DNA of 64,000 nucleotides, taken from NCBI RefSeq assembly GCF_014698795.1, contig NZ_JACJTR010000003.1, positions 124,001 to 188,000 of the forward strand, read 5' to 3'. Source of the stretch: Nostoc sp. FACHB-892. Its GTDB lineage: Bacteria > Cyanobacteriota > Cyanobacteriia > Cyanobacteriales > Nostocaceae. Both the position numbers and the translations under genes were made by a program. Every line of letters starts with the position of its first letter. Within the stretch, counting starts at the first letter, position 1. Shown here piece by piece: positions 1 through 9,531 of the stretch. The notes below the pieces were generated by a model. The model searched no databases. It was not told the DNA's origin and worked only from the letters and a program-made list of their open reading frames with translations.

Positions 1-1031
1 AATTAGCAGAAGCCGCAGCACGAGAAAAGGCAGCCAAGGAGTTACTACAACAACGATCTATTCAACTCCTAACAGCCCTTAGACCCGCCCTCAACGGCGA
101 CTTAACAGTACGCGCACCGATTACAGAGGACGAACTAGGAACGATCGCAGATGCTTACAATAATACTCTGCAAGCACTGCGGCAAATAGTTCTTCAGGTA
201 CAGGGGGCTGCTCAACAAGTTGCCCAAACTTCCAGTAACAGCGACGCTTCACTAGCCGGATTGACCAATTTAGCGCAACAACAATTGGAGGAAATTACCG
301 CAGCTTTAGGTGACATTCAACAGATGGTAGACTCTACTCAAGCTGTGGTGGCGAATGCTGAGTTAGTGCAAGTAGCGGTGCAACAAGCCAATCAAACTGT
401 AGAGTCTGGCGATGCTGCGATGAACCTGACTGTAAAAGCAATCCAAGGAATTCGTGAAACTGTTGCTCAAACCAGCAAAAAGATTAAACGCCTCAGTGAA
501 TCTTCGCAAAAAATCTCCAAAGTGGTGAATTTGATTGGTAATTTTGCTACACAGACAAACGTATTAGCTCTGAATGCAGCCATTGAAGCCACCCGTGCCG
601 GTGAATATGGCAAAGGCTTTGCAGTTGTCGCGGATGAAGTTCGTTCTTTATCTCGCCAGTCAGCAGCAGCAACCATCGAAATAGAAAAACTAGTCCAGGA
701 GATTCAAGCAGAAACCGGGGAAGTTGCAGTAGCTATGGAAATTGGCATTCAGCAGGTGGTAGAAGGTACAAATCTTGTTAGTGACACTCGTCAAAACTTA
801 AATGCGATCGTTTCTGCAACTGCCGAAATTAGTCAGCTAATTGAGCGAATTACCGCAGCGACTCAAAAACAAATGACGCAATCTGTAACAGTCACAAAGT
901 CAATGCAAGATGTAGCAGAAATTGCTAATAAAACTTTTGCTGAATCTCAAGAAATTGCTACTGTGTTCCAAGAATTGTCAGGCATGGCGCAAGAGCTATT
1001 AACAACTGCTAGTAAGTTTAAGGTGAAATGA
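1..1031 (+). CDS. Methyl-accepting chemotaxis protein, C-terminal part (5' end outside window)
   Basis: The reading frame is open from the first bases of the window, so the TTG at 261 is internal and the gene starts upstream. The visible part begins with a HAMP-like segment ([17 protein letters not shown]), followed by the cytoplasmic signalling coiled coil with the conserved MCP hairpin tip ([29 protein letters not shown]). It would relay sensory input to the CheA kinase encoded 580 bases downstream. No C-terminal CheR-binding pentapeptide is seen. Type IV pilus-driven phototaxis or hormogonium motility is the usual role of such loci in filamentous cyanobacteria. That role is inferred from family and context. 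Confidence 0.93.
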   Translation, partial: LAEAAAREKAAKELLQQRSIQLLTALRPALNGDLTVRAPITEDELGTIADAYNNTLQALRQIVLQVQGAAQQVAQTSSNSDASLAGLTNLAQQQLEEITAALGDIQQMVDSTQAVVANAELVQVAVQQANQTVESGDAAMNLTVKAIQGIRETVAQTSKKIKRLSESSQKISKVVNLIGNFATQTNVLALNAAIEATRAGEYGKGFAVVADEVRSLSRQSAAATIEIEKLVQEIQAETGEVAVAMEIGIQQVVEGTNLVSDTRQNLNAIVSATAEISQLIERITAATQKQMTQSVTVTKSMQDVAEIANKTFAESQEIATVFQELSGMAQELLTTASKFKVK

Positions 1032-1036
1032 AAAAT

Positions 1037-1061
1037 AGTTAGGAGTTAGGAGTTAGGAGTT
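1037..1061. repeat. STRR heptamer repeat (gttagga)n
   Basis: About three and a half copies of gttagga lie 6 bases after the MCP stop codon. This is the short tandemly repeated repetitive class typical of heterocystous cyanobacteria. Confidence 0.85.
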
Positions 1062-1168
1062 ATTGGGTTAAAGCATTAATTAGATAAATCACTATTTTGT
1101 TGACAAATTTAAAAATGCTTTGACCTTAATTAATTGTAGATTTTGAGTCGAAGATAGGAGAAGAGTAA

Positions 1169-1519
1169 TTGGCAGAGAGTATTATTCAACAGAAGAGTTT
1201 TCAATTTGCTTTGGAAATTATTCACCTATATATTAAACTGCAAAAGCAACGGGAATATGTGCTTTCTAAGCAATTACTACGAAGTGGAACAAGTATTGGT
1301 GCGAATGTTGAAGAGGCTAGCGGTGGCCAGAGTAGAAAGGATTTCTTGGCAAAAATGTATATTGCATACAAAGAAGCTAGGGAAACCAAATACTGGCTAC
1401 GTCTACTACAACAGTCCAAACTAGTAAATATTGATTTAACCAATGAACTAATCTATGCAGACGAAATCATTCGGATTTTGAGTTCAATAGTCAAGACAAC
1501 TGAAAAATCAATTGGTTGA
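1169..1519 (+). CDS. Four-helix-bundle protein (23S rRNA intervening-sequence / S23 family)
   Basis: A 116-residue, almost entirely helical protein. It carries the family signature around SKQLLRSGTSIGANVEEA, then SRKDFLAKMYIAYKEARETKYWLRLL and a final IIRILSSIVKT helix. The TTG start is chosen because AGGAG lies 8 bases upstream (1156-1160) and no upstream ATG is in frame. Family members often sit within rRNA intervening sequences or as singletons, form pentamers, and have no established biochemical role. Here it lies between an MCP and a CheA gene and is bracketed by STRR repeats on both sides, which suggests a later insertion into the chemotaxis operon. Confidence 0.88.
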   Translation: MAESIIQQKSFQFALEIIHLYIKLQKQREYVLSKQLLRSGTSIGANVEEASGGQSRKDFLAKMYIAYKEARETKYWLRLLQQSKLVNIDLTNELIYADEIIRILSSIVKTTEKSIG

Positions 1520-1520
1520 T

Positions 1521-1602
1521 CAACTCCCAACTCCCAACTCCCAACTCCCAACTCCCCACTTCCAACTCCTAACTCCTAACTCCTAACTTATAACTCCCCA
1601 CT
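1521..1602. repeat. STRR heptamer repeat (caactcc/taactcc)n
   Basis: About eleven heptamers, caactcc shifting to taactcc, fill nearly the whole gap between the four-helix-bundle gene and the CheA gene. The orientation is inverted relative to the array at 1037-1061, so the small gene is bracketed by opposed repeats. Confidence 0.9.
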
Positions 1603-1609
1603 CCTAATT

Positions 1610-4600
1610 ATGATTACAGATAACGAAATTCGTGAGCAAGGATACATCTACTTTCTAGCTGAAGCTCCGGAATTAGTTCAAATTATTGAGCAAGAATTAT
1701 TTAGCTTATCGGAAGGTTATAGCATTACCAAAGTTCATAACTTAATGCGGGCTACTCATACAATTAAAGGTGGTGCTGCTAATGTTGGGCTAGAAGTAAT
1801 TAAGATGATAGCCCACTTTTTAGAAGATGTATTTAAAGCTCTATACAACCCAAAAGTAGTGGTTGATGATGAATTACAAACACTTTTACTACAAGCTTAT
1901 GAGTGTTTGAGTATAGCATTAAATACTGAGCTAATAGGCAGCAATGTTAATAATGAAGAACTGCTGCACCGAGCAAGTTCAGTTTTTGCACAATTGCAAG
2001 AAAAACTGGGTGATGCATTTGGTGCTGAGTCTCATATTCCCACTTCTGAAGAACTGGGCTTTGATATTGTGCAGTCCGTTTTTGAAGCAGGAGTAGAACA
2101 ACGTCTAAACACTATTGCTGAAGTTGTTAACAATCCACCAAATAATGAGGAGTTTATAGAGTTTTTACAATCTCAAGCTGAGGTGTTTCTCGGTTTAGCA
2201 GAATCTCTAAATTTACCTGGATTGGGAGAAATTTCCCAAACAATTTTGTCAGCGCTGCAAGCAAATCCCACTCAGGTGCAGCAAATTACAGAAATTGCTC
2301 TTGCAGATTTACAACAAGCACAAAAATTGGTACTAGAAGGCGATCGCACATTTGGTGGAGAAGCTTCTCCAGGTTTGCAAAAACTCGCAACAGTGGCGAA
2401 TAATGAGTTATCTGGAGAATTGCAAAATAATTCCTCTACTGACACATTTATCATCAATGAAGAAGAATTTTACCAGTTTATCACTACCTCTGATAATACT
2501 AAAAACGAACCTGTAAACCCAACAACTGCAAAATTTTATTTAAAAGTAATCCGCTACATTTTTGGCTGGTTTAATCACGAACTACAAATACCAGAGGCAG
2601 AGCTTAGTTTAACCTTACTAGTTCCTAGACTAGGAAACAAAGAATTACTTAATTATCTTGAAAATTGGCTAAATAATTTTCTTGATTTTATTAAAGATGA
2701 AGAAGATAGTCAAAATCTTTGTATTTATCGACATGGGATCATTTTAATTATCCTATTTGCAGTAGCAAAGTTTGAATATTCTATTAACAAAGCTGACAGT
2801 TACCTCTTGGTAATTAAAACATTACAAACTCGAATTCATACATTAGCAAAAGAATATAAAAACTATCCTCCTGTTACTGGTAAAGAGAAAAATTGGCTTG
2901 ATAGCCCCAAGTTACAAAAACTGCTAGTTATTAAAGAAATATCTCAGCCTCTATCTTCTCAAATAACTGATAACTTCCTAGAAGCAATATGGGGAGAAGA
3001 CGCTAACCAAAATCTTATTCCTGAAGCTGTGGCGATCAAGACTGATGATTCTTTAGCTGTCAGTGAGCAGGTAGTTATAGATGTTTCAGAAACAGCTATT
3101 GAAGTCATGCCTGATTTAACTACACAAATCAATAAAGAAATAGAAGATAAATCACAGTATGTTCAAACTAAAAATCTCCGCCAACCTTCATTTATTCGAG
3201 TAGATACAGAGAGACTGCAACACCTCAATTATCTGGCAGGAGAATTGCTGATTTACCAAAAACGGCGGAGTTTGCAAGATGACCAAGTTAAAGAAATAAT
3301 TGAGCAATTAACCCGGCAACTCACTAGACACCAAACCACTTTAAATGAATTACGTGATTTACCATTACAAATACAAAATATTGCCTCAAAGCAAACGCAA
3401 AGTTTTGCAGTTAAATTTGACTCTTTAGAAATGGATGTATATACAGAATTCCATACTACATTGCATGAAGCAATAGAAGAGACACTGCAACTACAAGAAA
3501 CCACAGAATCTCTTGACTTGCTCGTGACGCAAGCGGCTCAAATTAGTGACAAACAAGAGAATTTGACTCTTAATATTATAGATAGCTTAGTCGAAGCACG
3601 AATGTCGCCTTTGGGCAATATCCTGAATCGCTTCCCACACATGGTAAATAAGTTGGGGAATGTTCATGCCAAACTTGTAGAATTGAAACTTACTGGTACT
3701 GAGGTACTAGTAGATAAAGCGATCGCAGAAAAGCTTTACGATCCGTTATTACACTTAGTACGGAATGCTTTTGATCACGGTATTGAAGCTCCGCAAGTTC
3801 GCCGAGAGCTTGGTAAACCAGAACAAGGTTTAATCGAAATCTGTGCCTATCATCAGGGTAGCCAAACTATTATCGAAGTTCGGGATGATGGGATGGGATT
3901 GAATTTAGACAGAATTCGCAGAAAAGCTGTTGAATTTTATCCTATACAAACTGAAGACAAAATTAGAAGCTATGGTTCTAATCTGGCTGAACCTGAACTT
4001 CTAGATTTGATATTTTCGCCTGGATTTTCTACTGCTAGTAAAGTTAGTGAAATTTCTGGGCGCGGTATGGGTTTAGATATTGTACGTACTCAAATGCGCG
4101 CACTCAACGGCTCAATTTCAGTTGAATCCTCACCCAACCAAGGAACAATATTCATACTCAAAATTCCTTTTTCTATGACTACAGAAAAATTAATGCTAGT
4201 TCAAGCCAAAGGTGTTGTTTATGCACTTCTTTTGGACAGTATTGAAAAAATAGTGATTCCTTCTGAACAACATATTAAAGAAATCGAAGGGAAAAAAGTC
4301 TTGTATTGGAACACAGATAATGATGAGACTATGGTTAGCCTTCGTCAGCTTTCAAAGTTGATTGATTATAATGGTTCATTTTTTAATAGTAGTACTCCAT
4401 ATAATACATCAAATACTCATGACCCAAGCGTAGCGAAAAACCCGGTGCTTTTGCTACGACGGAATCAGGAAAAGGTAGCTTTGGAAGTTGATCAAATTAT
4501 TGGCGAACAAGAACTAGTAATCAGACCTTTAGGAAATGCGATCGCACCGCCAAAATACATTTATGGTTGTAGTAGTTTAGCTAATGGTAATCTCATCTTA

Positions 4601-5272
4601 GTGATTGATGCTTCATTGCTGGTAAAATCTTGCGAGATCCAACAAACAACGCTTGATATCATGGCGCTACCAGTAGCTTCTTCCTCAAATAAAAAAGCTT
4701 TGCCGATATCGGGACATAGTTTTTCATCTACGCCATTACTTGTTGCATCTACTTCCACAAAAACTATAGATACCCAACCCAGCTATTCTCAAGAGCCAGA
4801 TAATAAATTACCCATAGAAACCCAACCTAGTTATCCTCAGGAACCAGATAATAAATCACCAAAAGTTGTTTTGGTAGTAGATGACGCAATTAGTCTGCGC
4901 CAAACTCTCTCTCTGACTCTGCAAAAATCTGGTTATCAAGTAATCCAAGCCCAAAATGGTGTAGAAGCTCTAGAAAAGTTACAGTTACATCCAGAAATTC
5001 AACTTGTCGTCTCTGATTTAGAGATGCCACGAATGAATGGTTTTGAATTGTTAAGTAACTTTCGTCAATACCCAAACTTGGCAAAAATACCTGTAGTAAT
5101 CCTTACTTCTCGTAGCGCTGAAAAACATCGTCAGCTTGCTCAAGAATTGGGTGCTAAGGCTTACTTGATCAAGCCTTATTTAGAGCATGAGTTTCTCGCT
5201 ACAATTAAGGGATTAATTAATAGTAATACAGATGACTTTAACCATTTACTTATGGTGACAAATCATCGATGA
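1610..5272 (+). CDS. cheA: CheA-type hybrid histidine kinase (Hpt-CheA-CheW-receiver)
   Basis: 1220 residues. An N-terminal Hpt domain has the phosphoacceptor His50 in ATHTIKGGAANVG. A long linker (about 130-520) follows, then the dimerisation region (about 525-690) and an HATPase domain (about 700-850; N box LVRNAFDHGIEAP, G boxes DDGMGLN and GRGMGLD). A CheW-like domain spans about 855-1010. A C-terminal receiver (about 1084-1205) has acceptor Asp1136 in SDLEMPRMNG and KPY at the end. This is the layout of cyanobacterial taxis kinases such as PixL, HmpE and PilL-like proteins. It is the kinase partner of the MCP at the left edge. No separate CheW or CheY follows, so those genes presumably lie upstream of the window. 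No Shine-Dalgarno sequence is evident before the ATG because STRR repeats run up to it. Confidence 0.95.
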   Translation: MITDNEIREQGYIYFLAEAPELVQIIEQELFSLSEGYSITKVHNLMRATHTIKGGAANVGLEVIKMIAHFLEDVFKALYNPKVVVDDELQTLLLQAYECLSIALNTELIGSNVNNEELLHRASSVFAQLQEKLGDAFGAESHIPTSEELGFDIVQSVFEAGVEQRLNTIAEVVNNPPNNEEFIEFLQSQAEVFLGLAESLNLPGLGEISQTILSALQANPTQVQQITEIALADLQQAQKLVLEGDRTFGGEASPGLQKLATVANNELSGELQNNSSTDTFIINEEEFYQFITTSDNTKNEPVNPTTAKFYLKVIRYIFGWFNHELQIPEAELSLTLLVPRLGNKELLNYLENWLNNFLDFIKDEEDSQNLCIYRHGIILIILFAVAKFEYSINKADSYLLVIKTLQTRIHTLAKEYKNYPPVTGKEKNWLDSPKLQKLLVIKEISQPLSSQITDNFLEAIWGEDANQNLIPEAVAIKTDDSLAVSEQVVIDVSETAIEVMPDLTTQINKEIEDKSQYVQTKNLRQPSFIRVDTERLQHLNYLAGELLIYQKRRSLQDDQVKEIIEQLTRQLTRHQTTLNELRDLPLQIQNIASKQTQSFAVKFDSLEMDVYTEFHTTLHEAIEETLQLQETTESLDLLVTQAAQISDKQENLTLNIIDSLVEARMSPLGNILNRFPHMVNKLGNVHAKLVELKLTGTEVLVDKAIAEKLYDPLLHLVRNAFDHGIEAPQVRRELGKPEQGLIEICAYHQGSQTIIEVRDDGMGLNLDRIRRKAVEFYPIQTEDKIRSYGSNLAEPELLDLIFSPGFSTASKVSEISGRGMGLDIVRTQMRALNGSISVESSPNQGTIFILKIPFSMTTEKLMLVQAKGVVYALLLDSIEKIVIPSEQHIKEIEGKKVLYWNTDNDETMVSLRQLSKLIDYNGSFFNSSTPYNTSNTHDPSVAKNPVLLLRRNQEKVALEVDQIIGEQELVIRPLGNAIAPPKYIYGCSSLANGNLILVIDASLLVKSCEIQQTTLDIMALPVASSSNKKALPISGHSFSSTPLLVASTSTKTIDTQPSYSQEPDNKLPIETQPSYPQEPDNKSPKVVLVVDDAISLRQTLSLTLQKSGYQVIQAQNGVEALEKLQLHPEIQLVVSDLEMPRMNGFELLSNFRQYPNLAKIPVVILTSRSAEKHRQLAQELGAKAYLIKPYLEHEFLATIKGLINSNTDDFNHLLMVTNHR

Positions 5273-5291
5273 TTTTGGAAATGCTATCGCC

Positions 5292-5996
5292 TTAGTTAAT
5301 AGGTAGATTATTTGGATCTACACCTAAAGAACGTAAATACTGCGCTAAAGTTTCAGCCCTTTGTCGTTCCTGTTGTGCCTGTTCTGCATCTGTCAAATAG
5401 CGATTTCCTTGCTGATCGTACCAACACAAAAACTCCTGTTCTATCCCCGCAATTACAGCTTGGTGTCGCCCAATACCTAACCCCAGTTCTGACATCAAAT
5501 AGGGTTCACCTATTTGTAATTGGTAGTTTCCATCTATTAACTTATACACTTCAAAGGGTTGATGTTGGTAGCGTCGCCAAAACTCAGGGTTATAAATTAC
5601 GTAGTACAATACACCGAGTTTTTTATATATATCTAGCTTCTCGTCGTATTCACCTCCGGGGGTGTGGGATACCATTTCTAATGTGAATATTGGAACTACC
5701 CCATTTTCTTCCCAAACTGCGTAACTTTTGCGTGATTTCCCTCCCTTTTTCCGTTCTACTCCCACACTTAAAAAAGCATCTGGCACTACAGGTACTCTAG
5801 GATTTACTCCTGTGGTGTGATATACTCCCATATTTACCCCGAAGTACCAATCCATACGATTTGCCCAAATGGAATTGAGTAAGAAGAGTAAAATATTGGG
5901 CAAAAAGTTTTGGTCTTCGTTATCCACTGCCGTATCGTCCGAACAGGGAAGTTCATCAGTAGTCGGTAATGCATTTTTGAGATCAGGTGAGAGCAT
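5292..5996 (-). CDS. Uma2 family (DUF820) PD-(D/E)XK nuclease-like protein
   Basis: 234 residues. Family hallmarks are VPVVPDAFLSVGVERKKG, then FTLEMVSHTPGGEYDEKLDIYKKLGV and YYVIYNPEFWR, which supply the D...E...K core of the restriction-endonuclease fold. The C-terminal EQAQQERQRAE coiled tail ending in LRSLGVDPNNLP is also typical. These proteins are expanded to dozens of copies in filamentous cyanobacteria and their function is unknown. The gene converges on the CheA gene, with about 20 bases between stops. A decayed relative with the same C-terminal tail lies at 35041. Confidence 0.9.
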   Translation of the reverse strand: MLSPDLKNALPTTDELPCSDDTAVDNEDQNFLPNILLFLLNSIWANRMDWYFGVNMGVYHTTGVNPRVPVVPDAFLSVGVERKKGGKSRKSYAVWEENGVVPIFTLEMVSHTPGGEYDEKLDIYKKLGVLYYVIYNPEFWRRYQHQPFEVYKLIDGNYQLQIGEPYLMSELGLGIGRHQAVIAGIEQEFLCWYDQQGNRYLTDAEQAQQERQRAETLAQYLRSLGVDPNNLPIN

Positions 5997-6050
5997 AACC
6001 GTTGTCTCGCTGGCGTTTGATGCCCTTATTATAAATGAGTGACAAAAAGT

Positions 6051-6947
6051 TTAGCGTTTGGGTGCAGCCTCGCCAAACTTAATTAAAAGTGCGATCGCAA
6101 TACTAACAAGCAAAATTAACGTCATACTTAAAGCTGAACCAAATCCCCAATTTTGCGTTGCTCCAAGAAACTGGTTATAAACTAACCGCGCTGCCGTCAT
6201 ACTAGAAGCACCACCAAGTAATTCTGGATCGACAAAATCTCCTAAGCCTGTGATGAATACAAGCATAGAAGCAGCCGCAATTCCAGGGAAAATTTGCGGT
6301 ACGGTTACTTGGAAAAAAGTTTCCATTGGATTTGCACCTAAATCAGCCGCTGCTTCTAACAACCGCTTGTCTAACTTTTCAAGTGAAGCATATAAAATCA
6401 AAACCATATATGGTAACAAGCTGTAACTCATGCCAATAAATACAGCTTGACTCTGGTTAAGTAATTGTAAAGTAGGCAAACCTAAACTGCTGAGTAAACT
6501 GTTCAATAAACCAGTAGGACGAAGAATTGTAATCCAAGCATAGGAACGGAGTAACGAGGAAGTCCACAAAGGCAAGACAAAGCCTAATAGTAGCAAATTT
6601 CGCCAACGCTGCGGCGCTATCTGAGCAATCCAATAGGCGACGGGGAAGCCCAAAATTAAACAAATTATTGTAGTGCCAAAGGCAAAAAATAGCGATCGCC
6701 CAATTACTTGTAAATAAAGTGGGTCGAATATTCGGATATAGTTTTGGAATCCGTTGGGATTGACCAAATCTCCTGGGCGGATGTCTGCAACTAAACTTAA
6801 CTGGAAAATTATTAAAGTTGGCAGCACCAACAAAAGTAATAACCAAATCCCAGATGGTGCAAGTAATACCAAAGGTTGGAACCAATTTGCTGGTGGGCGA
6901 TGCAATTCTTCTATTTTAGAAATATCACTTTTTTGAAAATTCACCAC
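6051..6947 (-). CDS. potB: Polyamine-type ABC transporter permease PotB
   Basis: 298 residues with about six membrane segments: LVLLAPSGIWLLLLLVLP at the N-terminus, then the MetI-like permease core with the EAA loop (EAAADLGANPMETFFQVTVP, about residues 199-218). This matches PotB of spermidine/putrescine importers. The gene lies 32 bases downstream of the potD-like gene on the same strand and is presumably co-transcribed. No potA ATPase or potC permease is adjacent. PotB could work as a homodimer or with a distant PotC, which is inference. Confidence 0.9.
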   Translation of the reverse strand: MVNFQKSDISKIEELHRPPANWFQPLVLLAPSGIWLLLLLVLPTLIIFQLSLVADIRPGDLVNPNGFQNYIRIFDPLYLQVIGRSLFFAFGTTIICLILGFPVAYWIAQIAPQRWRNLLLLGFVLPLWTSSLLRSYAWITILRPTGLLNSLLSSLGLPTLQLLNQSQAVFIGMSYSLLPYMVLILYASLEKLDKRLLEAAADLGANPMETFFQVTVPQIFPGIAAASMLVFITGLGDFVDPELLGGASSMTAARLVYNQFLGATQNWGFGSALSMTLILLVSIAIALLIKFGEAAPKR

Positions 6948-6949
6948 TT

Positions 6950-6976
6950 ATAACTCCTAACTCCTAACTCCTAATT
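6950..6976. repeat. STRR heptamer repeat between potD and potB
   Basis: Three to four taactcc heptamers fill the short gap between the potD-like stop codon and the potB start, inside a probable operon. Confidence 0.75.
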
Positions 6977-6979
6977 ATT

Positions 6980-8065
6980 TTATCCACTAGTTAATTGAGT
7001 CCAATAGCGCTCATAAACCTCTTCAAATTCTCTTACAGGAGTAACACGTTCACAATTTGCTAAAAGTGCCTCTGAGGGAAATAAATTAGGATTATTTTGG
7101 ATTGTTTTTGGCAATTGCTCAAATCCAGCACTATTAGGCGTAGAAATATTCAGACGTTGACTGATTTGGGCTGCTAATTCTGGTTGCAAAATCATATTAA
7201 TCCAAGCATAAGCTCCAGCTAAATTTGGGGATGTTTTAGGAATTACAATAGTATCTGTCCATAGTGAAGAACCACTGCGAGGAATCACATATTTTAGTTT
7301 AGGGTTTTCTTGAGAAATTCTTACCGCATCTGCTGAATAGCACATTGCCAATAGTAAATCTCCCGCCAGAATTTGATTTTGCCAAGCGTCGGTGTCAAAA
7401 CGTGCGATCGCAGGTTTTAGCACTTTCAACTTTTCATAAGCTTGTTTGATTTCTTGTTCATTTTTTGAGTTATAAGAGTAACCTAGCATCCGTAACGTCG
7501 CACCCATCACTTCTCGAACATCATTGAGCAAGGTCATTCGCTGGTTAAGTTGCTTTTGGTTTTGCCAAAGATAATCCCAGTCTTGTGGTGCATTTTTAAG
7601 TTTTTCGGAATTGTAAAGTAAACCTGTTGTCCCCCAGTTAAAAGGGATGCTATATCGGTTATTCGGGTCATAGCTAGGATTCTGAAACCGGGGGAATAAA
7701 TTCTCTAAACCTATTAAGCGATCGTGATCTATTTCTGTTAACAAACCTTTGTCCACCATCTTCTGCACCATGTAATCTGATGGATAAATGATGCTGTAAG
7801 TGCCACCGCCTCCAGCTTGGAACTTAGCCAGCATGACATCATTAGAATCGTATACATCAGCTAGCACTTTCATGCCAGTTTGGGTGCTAAAAGTTTTCAG
7901 TAATTGGTTGTCAGTATATTGCGTCCAGGTAAAGATATAAAGTTGGTCACGTTGACCAGATGTATTAGAATTAGCTCGTACTTCAGCTAGCCTCCAGCCA
8001 CAACTAGTTAAAGATAAGCCAGAAAGCCCTGCCACCCCTTTTAAAAATTGGCGTCTGTTAGTCAT
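6980..8065 (-). CDS. potD: Periplasmic polyamine-binding protein PotD-like
   Basis: 361 residues. The N-terminus MTNRRQFLKGVAGLSGLSL is a twin-arginine signal and is followed by TSCGW, so the protein may also be lipidated. The mature part is a type II solute-binding protein with PotD features: LYIFTWTQYTDNQLLKTFSTQTG, YPSDYMVQKMVDKGLL, and FNWGTTGLLYNSEKL. It would capture spermidine/putrescine, or homospermidine in heterocystous species, for the PotB permease encoded directly downstream. Substrate is inferred from family only. Confidence 0.9.
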   Translation of the reverse strand: MTNRRQFLKGVAGLSGLSLTSCGWRLAEVRANSNTSGQRDQLYIFTWTQYTDNQLLKTFSTQTGMKVLADVYDSNDVMLAKFQAGGGGTYSIIYPSDYMVQKMVDKGLLTEIDHDRLIGLENLFPRFQNPSYDPNNRYSIPFNWGTTGLLYNSEKLKNAPQDWDYLWQNQKQLNQRMTLLNDVREVMGATLRMLGYSYNSKNEQEIKQAYEKLKVLKPAIARFDTDAWQNQILAGDLLLAMCYSADAVRISQENPKLKYVIPRSGSSLWTDTIVIPKTSPNLAGAYAWINMILQPELAAQISQRLNISTPNSAGFEQLPKTIQNNPNLFPSEALLANCERVTPVREFEEVYERYWTQLTSG

Positions 8066-8489
8066 TAAGTTAGAAGCTGTTTATCAACAACCTCTAGATT
8101 ACGGTATACCTAGTAGCCCCTGCCGTGATTTTTGGGGATAAATGTGTCAATCTTCACACTTACTGTAGAGCTTGCTTAATCTATGGTGATTGTCCTGCCT
8201 CAACCAGATCCTTGCATCGGAAGGAGTTCTTCATCATACGGGTATCAGTGGGACAACAAACTAGAAATTTTTGCAGATGAAATTATGTAGATTTGTGACT
8301 ATATAGCTTAGACTAGTAAATCTATCATCATATTTTTATAGCTTCAATCAATAGGCTGTTATGCTCTTCCCAAGAAAGCCAAACAAGTTTGTAGAGAATT
8401 GCGGCACAAAGTAGTTAAATATGTTGTTAAACATTTGTAAACTGTTAGCAGCCGAGTAGCCGCGTGTCACATCTTGTTAAGGAATTATC
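8066..8489. other. Divergent intergenic region between potD and cruF
   Basis: 424 bases between two divergently transcribed genes, so it should hold both promoters. AAGGA at about 8479-8483 is the ribosome-binding site for cruF. No further recognisable element, repeat or open frame was found. Confidence 0.6.
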
Positions 8490-9401
8490 ATGAGACAACT
8501 TGTTATTGCTGAACGCGTATGCCTGATTGGTCATATCGTGTCAAAAGCCTTTGGACTGGTAGGGATGCTACTGGTCGTGCCTAATGCCGAAATACTTTTC
8601 AACTTATCGCAGGTTGGAGAAACTGCCGTACAGTTAAGTATGGCAGGTGGCGGTGTAGTTGATATCATCTTGGGGACAATAGCTGTCTCTATTTATGCCT
8701 ACCGAACGCTGGGATTAGGAGTTTGGCTAGCATTTATGCTGCCGGCTATGTTTATTTCCTTAGGTAGTGAATTACTGGGAACCAGCACGGGTTTTCCATT
8801 TGGTGATTATAGCTACTTAAGTGGCTTGGGTTATAAGATTGCGGGGCTAGTTCCTTTCACAATTCCTTTATCTTGGTTTTATGTTGGGCTGTCGTCTTAT
8901 TTAATTGCGAGAACTGGTTTGAAAGTGGCACAAAAACCTAGTTGGGGACGCCATGTTGCGGCTATAGCCGTTGGTGCTTTACTCTTCACTTGCTGGGATT
9001 TTGCCCTTGAACCAGCGATGAGTCAAACTTCTCTGCCCTTCTGGTATTGGGAACAACCAGGAGCTTTCTTTGGCACACCTTACCAGAACTATGCAGGTTG
9101 GTTTGGCACTAGTGCCCTGTTTATGACTGTGGCAGGATTGTTGTGGAGAAACGCTTCGATTAAATTAGAGCGATCGCAACTTAATCTACCCTTAGTCGTT
9201 TATTTAACTAACTTTGCCTTCGCCGCCGGACTAAGCTTGGCCGCTGGATTCTACATCCCCGTGTTGCTCGGCTTATTCCTTGGTGTAGTTCCCGCCGTGG
9301 CTCTGTGGTTAAGCAGTTCAACCACTCCTATTCCAGTTGCTGTTGAACCAGCAAGCAACGAAGTCTCGGTGGCAAGAAGCGTTAAAGTTGCCTTAAAATA
9401 A
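8490..9401 (+). CDS. cruF: Carotenoid 1',2'-hydratase CruF
   Basis: 303 residues with seven to eight hydrophobic segments, of the DUF422/CruF family. Conserved stretches are GSELLGTSTGFPFGDYSY, a P-rich segment PFTIPLSWFYVGLSSYL, CWDFALEPAMSQ, and the PYQNYAGWFGTS motif. CruF adds water to the psi end of gamma-carotene in the myxol (myxoxanthophyll) pathway, in the membrane. The gene is followed by cruG, the conserved cyanobacterial arrangement. ATG is preceded by AAGGA at a proper distance. Confidence 0.93.
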   Translation: MRQLVIAERVCLIGHIVSKAFGLVGMLLVVPNAEILFNLSQVGETAVQLSMAGGGVVDIILGTIAVSIYAYRTLGLGVWLAFMLPAMFISLGSELLGTSTGFPFGDYSYLSGLGYKIAGLVPFTIPLSWFYVGLSSYLIARTGLKVAQKPSWGRHVAAIAVGALLFTCWDFALEPAMSQTSLPFWYWEQPGAFFGTPYQNYAGWFGTSALFMTVAGLLWRNASIKLERSQLNLPLVVYLTNFAFAAGLSLAAGFYIPVLLGLFLGVVPAVALWLSSSTTPIPVAVEPASNEVSVARSVKVALK

Positions 9402-9531
9402 GCTTCTTTGGGGACTGGGGATTGGCGACTGAAGATTGGGGGCAGGGAAAGGATACAAGGAGAATAACCCATGCCCAATGCCCCATCCCCAACACCCCAT
9501 GCCCATTTATTTTGTATAACCGCGATTTTAA

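Noticed and set aside
1521..1602. Possible CRISPR array
   Set aside because: Units are contiguous heptamers without spacers. This is an STRR. No spaced repeat array or cas gene exists in the window.
5312..5686. 124-codon frame opposite the Uma2 gene
   Set aside because: It is antisense to a recognised family member and has no domain signature.
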